A DNA stretch of 7,920 bases from UBA1367 sp040268355. GTDB taxonomy: Bacteria; Actinomycetota; Coriobacteriia; Coriobacteriales; Atopobiaceae. Each line of letters starts with the position of its first letter. Within the stretch, counting starts at the first letter, position 1. A model generated the notes under the pieces. That model saw only the letters and a program-made list of their open reading frames with translations, had not been told where the DNA came from and searched no databases. The position numbers were made by a program, and so were the translations under genes. Where the stretch lies: positions 1 through 7,920 of the forward strand of contig JAWRIT010000109.1 of NCBI GenBank assembly GCA_040268355.1, written 5' to 3'. Shown one piece after another: positions 6,285-7,920 of this stretch.

Positions 6285-6401
6285 ATGCCATTCTTCCATG
6301 GTGGAGAACTGGCATTCCTAAAGAAGCAGGTAAATGCCGGTAAAGAAGGGACACCATTCGCCACGCGGCGGAAAAGGCACCCCTCAGCCACCGATGTCTA
6401 G
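6285..6401 (+). CDS. Doubtful 38-residue small ORF
   Basis: An ATG at 6285 follows AAGGTGAG (6276-6283) closely and opens a 38-codon frame to TAG (6399-6401). The peptide starts MPFFHGGELAFLKKQ and ends in a basic stretch. The same frame is open upstream from 6018 to a TGA at 6279-6281, so the two pieces could also be remnants of one gene broken by a stop. The start codon lies at the edge of the hairpin at 6285-6315. Codon use does not show the strong GC-ending bias of neighbouring genes, which argues against a working native gene. I do not recognise it. Confidence 0.18.
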   Translation: MPFFHGGELAFLKKQVNAGKEGTPFATRRKRHPSATDV

Positions 6402-6449
6402 CTTGGCGTTTGTGAGACCCACAGAGCCCCCTTGATTAGGATTCGTCTA

Positions 6450-6540
6450 AAAAAGCGGCCGGTTAGGGTGCGGAGGACCAGCATTTCTCCAGTTGATGCA
6501 TCAAAATTAGTAATAATATCGCTATAACCGGCCGCTTTTT
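6450..6540. repeat. 91-bp element bounded by perfect 16-bp inverted repeats
   Basis: AAAAAGCGGCCGGTTA (6450-6465) and TAACCGGCCGCTTTTT (6525-6540) are perfect reverse complements flanking a 59-base interior that is AT-rich in its right half. Each arm also contains the palindrome CGGCCG. The A-tract before and T-tract after give the outline of a bidirectional intrinsic terminator, but the loop is far too long for a typical one, and no complete gene ends beside it. The other reading is a small non-autonomous mobile element (MITE-like) or a dispersed repeat. No target-site duplication is evident immediately outside the arms. No transposase is encoded inside. Confidence 0.65.
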
Positions 6541-6798
6541 CAAGAACCCGTGTTCCGATGGGGGCGGCAGGCGCCCGTCACTGCGACATCTGGTCCTCCT
6601 GTCACATGTTCGCCATCGCGCCGCGTGGTCCGGCCAAGACCCAGCATCAGCAGGACACCTCGCGCGCGACCACCACATGCTCAACAAGCTGAAGACTTCT
6701 AGGCTTGTAGTCTCCCTTGTGAACGATCGGGGCTTTTACGCTGCCTTCAGGTCTGCGTCCTAGGATGGGATCAACCCCAAGCGAAGGGAGTCCCGACA

Positions 6799-7920
6799 AT
6801 GGCAGACACCTGTTCCATGAAGCGCATGACTGGCAGCCTTTGGACCGTACCGCTGGCCCTCACGTTGGCCATCACCGGATGCGGAGGCATCGCTTCGACT
6901 GACGCGGTAAGTGACACCGCTGACGACACGACGGCATCGGCCGATGGGTCGGCCAGCACCGAGCGCGAGACGATCTCTGATGACACCGACAATGGGCACG
7001 CCATCGCCGTCAGCGGTGAGGAGGCGTCCTACACGGCCGTCGACGTCACCAAGACCGGAGAGGCTGATGGCGACGAGGCGGACTTCTACGGCACCAATGC
7101 CGCCGTCTATGCCGAGGAAGGCGCCACGCTTAACCTCGACAACATAACGGTGACCACCGATGGCACCCATGCCAATGCGGTTTTCAGCTATGGCGAGGGC
7201 ACCACCGTCGCCATCTCCGACTCCACGATCGAGACCAGTGGCAACTGCTCGGGCGGCGTCATGGTCACTGGCGGTGGCACGCTTTCGGCAGCCGACCTCA
7301 CTGTGCACACCACGGGCAACTCCTCGGCGGCCATTCGTTCCGACCGCGGTGGGGGAACCCAGACCGTGACTGGCGGAACCTACACAACCGACGGCACGGG
7401 TTCCCCGGTCGTCTACTCGACCGCCGACGTCACCGTGAGCGATGCCACCCTCGAGTCGACCGCGTCGCAGGGCATCGTCGTCGAGGGGAAGAATTCCGTC
7501 ACGCTGAACGACGTGGACCTCACGGCAGCCAACACCACCAAGAACAGCGACAAATCCGACTACTACCAGGCCGTCATGATCTACCAGTCCATGTCGGGCG
7601 ACGCCGCCGAGGGCGAAGCCACCTTCACGATGAACGGCGGAAACCTGACCAACACCAACGGGGACGTGTTCTTTGTCAACAACACCGTGGCGACCGTCAG
7701 TCTGACCGACGCGAGCGTCACCAACGAGGACGCCGAGGGCGTACTGCTACGTGCGGCGGCGGCCGGCTGGGGCAGCGAGGGCTCCAATGGCGGGCATGTG
7801 ACGCTTAACCTTGCACAGGAGGCCATCGAGGGTGATCTCGTGGTCGACAGCGTCTCGGAGCTGAACGCCTACCTGACCGATGGCACCACCTACACAGGCG
7901 CCATCAACACAGCCAACGAA
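6799..7920 (+). CDS. Secreted beta-helix lipoprotein, 5' part (runs off window)
   Basis: The frame is open without a stop from the ATG at 6799 to the window end (374 codons seen), so the gene is partial at its 3' end. AAGGGAG (6784-6790) lies 8 bases before the ATG; in-frame ATGs at 6817 and 6826 lack such a site. Residues 7-27 form a basic-then-hydrophobic signal peptide ending in lipobox Ile-Thr-Gly-Cys28, so the mature protein should be lipid-anchored outside the membrane. A Thr/Ser/Asp-rich linker (about 29-72) leads into short repeated strand-turn units (Ala-x-Leu, Val-Thr-Val, Gly-Gly-Thr, Asn/Asp turns) typical of a right-handed beta-helix. Landmarks are SSAAIRSDRGGG (175-186), VVEGKNSVTL around 227-236, IYQSMSGDA (261-269) and SNGG near 330. 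From memory, similar phrases occur in large surface proteins of gut anaerobes. No catalytic residues are recognisable; adhesion or glycan binding is a guess. Confidence 0.85.
   Translation, partial: MADTCSMKRMTGSLWTVPLALTLAITGCGGIASTDAVSDTADDTTASADGSASTERETISDDTDNGHAIAVSGEEASYTAVDVTKTGEADGDEADFYGTNAAVYAEEGATLNLDNITVTTDGTHANAVFSYGEGTTVAISDSTIETSGNCSGGVMVTGGGTLSAADLTVHTTGNSSAAIRSDRGGGTQTVTGGTYTTDGTGSPVVYSTADVTVSDATLESTASQGIVVEGKNSVTLNDVDLTAANTTKNSDKSDYYQAVMIYQSMSGDAAEGEATFTMNGGNLTNTNGDVFFVNNTVATVSLTDASVTNEDAEGVLLRAAAAGWGSEGSNGGHVTLNLAQEAIEGDLVVDSVSELNAYLTDGTTYTGAINTANE

Larger units (their letters stand above)
5953..6798. other. Gene-poor intergenic region with multiple hairpins
   Basis: I find no recognisable protein, tRNA, rRNA or CRISPR array here. 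The first ~60 bases should hold the tdk promoter and ribosome-binding site, and the last ~80 the promoter of the lipoprotein gene, but neither shows convincing boxes. In between are perfect or near-perfect hairpins: CGCGC/GCGCG (6110-6124), GCGCTCA/TGAGCGC (6155-6175), GCAGAT/ATCTGC with outer TGG/CCA (6193-6219), the bulged TGCCA/TGGCA hairpin (6285-6315), and GGGCG/CGCCC (6562-6576). From about 6240 to 6540 base composition is visibly less GC-rich than the flanking genes. The region also holds a doubtful 38-codon frame and a 91-bp inverted-repeat element, listed separately. It may be a decayed gene or mobile-element scar between two divergent transcription units. Confidence 0.6.

Noticed and set aside
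6455..6535. Integron attC site at the inverted-repeat element
   Set aside because: GTTAGGG and TATAAC superficially recall attC core sites, but they do not fit GTTRRRY/RYYYAAC and the A/T-flanked perfect palindrome is unlike attC.
6463..6687. 74-codon minus-strand frame across the inverted-repeat element
   Set aside because: It reads through the repeat arm, lacks a ribosome-binding site and has no recognisable motif; the inverted repeat explains the sequence better.
5953..6798. tRNA gene or CRISPR array in the gene-poor region
   Set aside because: No GTTCRANNC T-loop with matching acceptor stem, and no regularly spaced direct repeats, were found by eye.
6760..7308. 182-codon minus-strand frame opposite the lipoprotein
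   Set aside because: The plus strand has a ribosome-binding site, signal peptide, lipobox and repeat structure; the minus frame is a shadow.

Overview
The window is G+C-rich and gene-dense. The gene set (ABC exporter, NagA, ferritin, an E. coli-type thymidine kinase, a VUT/YhhQ transporter and a large Thr/Ser/Asp-rich beta-helix lipoprotein of the kind found in gut anaerobes) suggests a host-associated high-GC Gram-positive bacterium. Coriobacteriia (Olsenella/Atopobium/Collinsella-like) is my best guess, but that is an inference from composition and gene content, not from a marker gene.

Layout. An intact half-size ABC exporter lies on the plus strand (103-1908). It converges on a minus-strand block: an SDR oxidoreductase (1960-2607) lies 4 bases behind a VUT/YhhQ-type transporter (2612-3331), then come nagA (3508-4635), a ferritin (4745-5263) and thymidine kinase tdk (5374-5952). 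About 850 bases with no convincing gene follow (5953-6798). They hold several hairpins and a 91-bp element bounded by perfect 16-bp inverted repeats. The window ends inside a plus-strand lipoprotein gene (from 6799) that has no stop before 7920.

The best find is a short pseudoknot-type leader (3342-3378, minus strand) immediately before the VUT transporter. It matches the preQ1-I riboswitch architecture: a 5-bp P1, a 12-nt loop ending in C, an A-rich tail, and a second helix formed with the start of the Shine-Dalgarno sequence. It makes the transporter a queuosine-precursor importer whose translation should fall when preQ1 is abundant. It also places the downstream SDR, whose substrate is unknown, in a preQ1-controlled operon, so a role in deazapurine (queuosine precursor) metabolism is worth testing.

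A second pattern is that nagA, ftnA, tdk and the convergent ABC/SDR pair are each followed by a compact GC-rich hairpin with no U-tract. This fits high-GC termination or 3'-end protection. The lone near-classical A-tract/T-tract inverted repeat (6450-6540) sits in the gene-free region and is unlike these.
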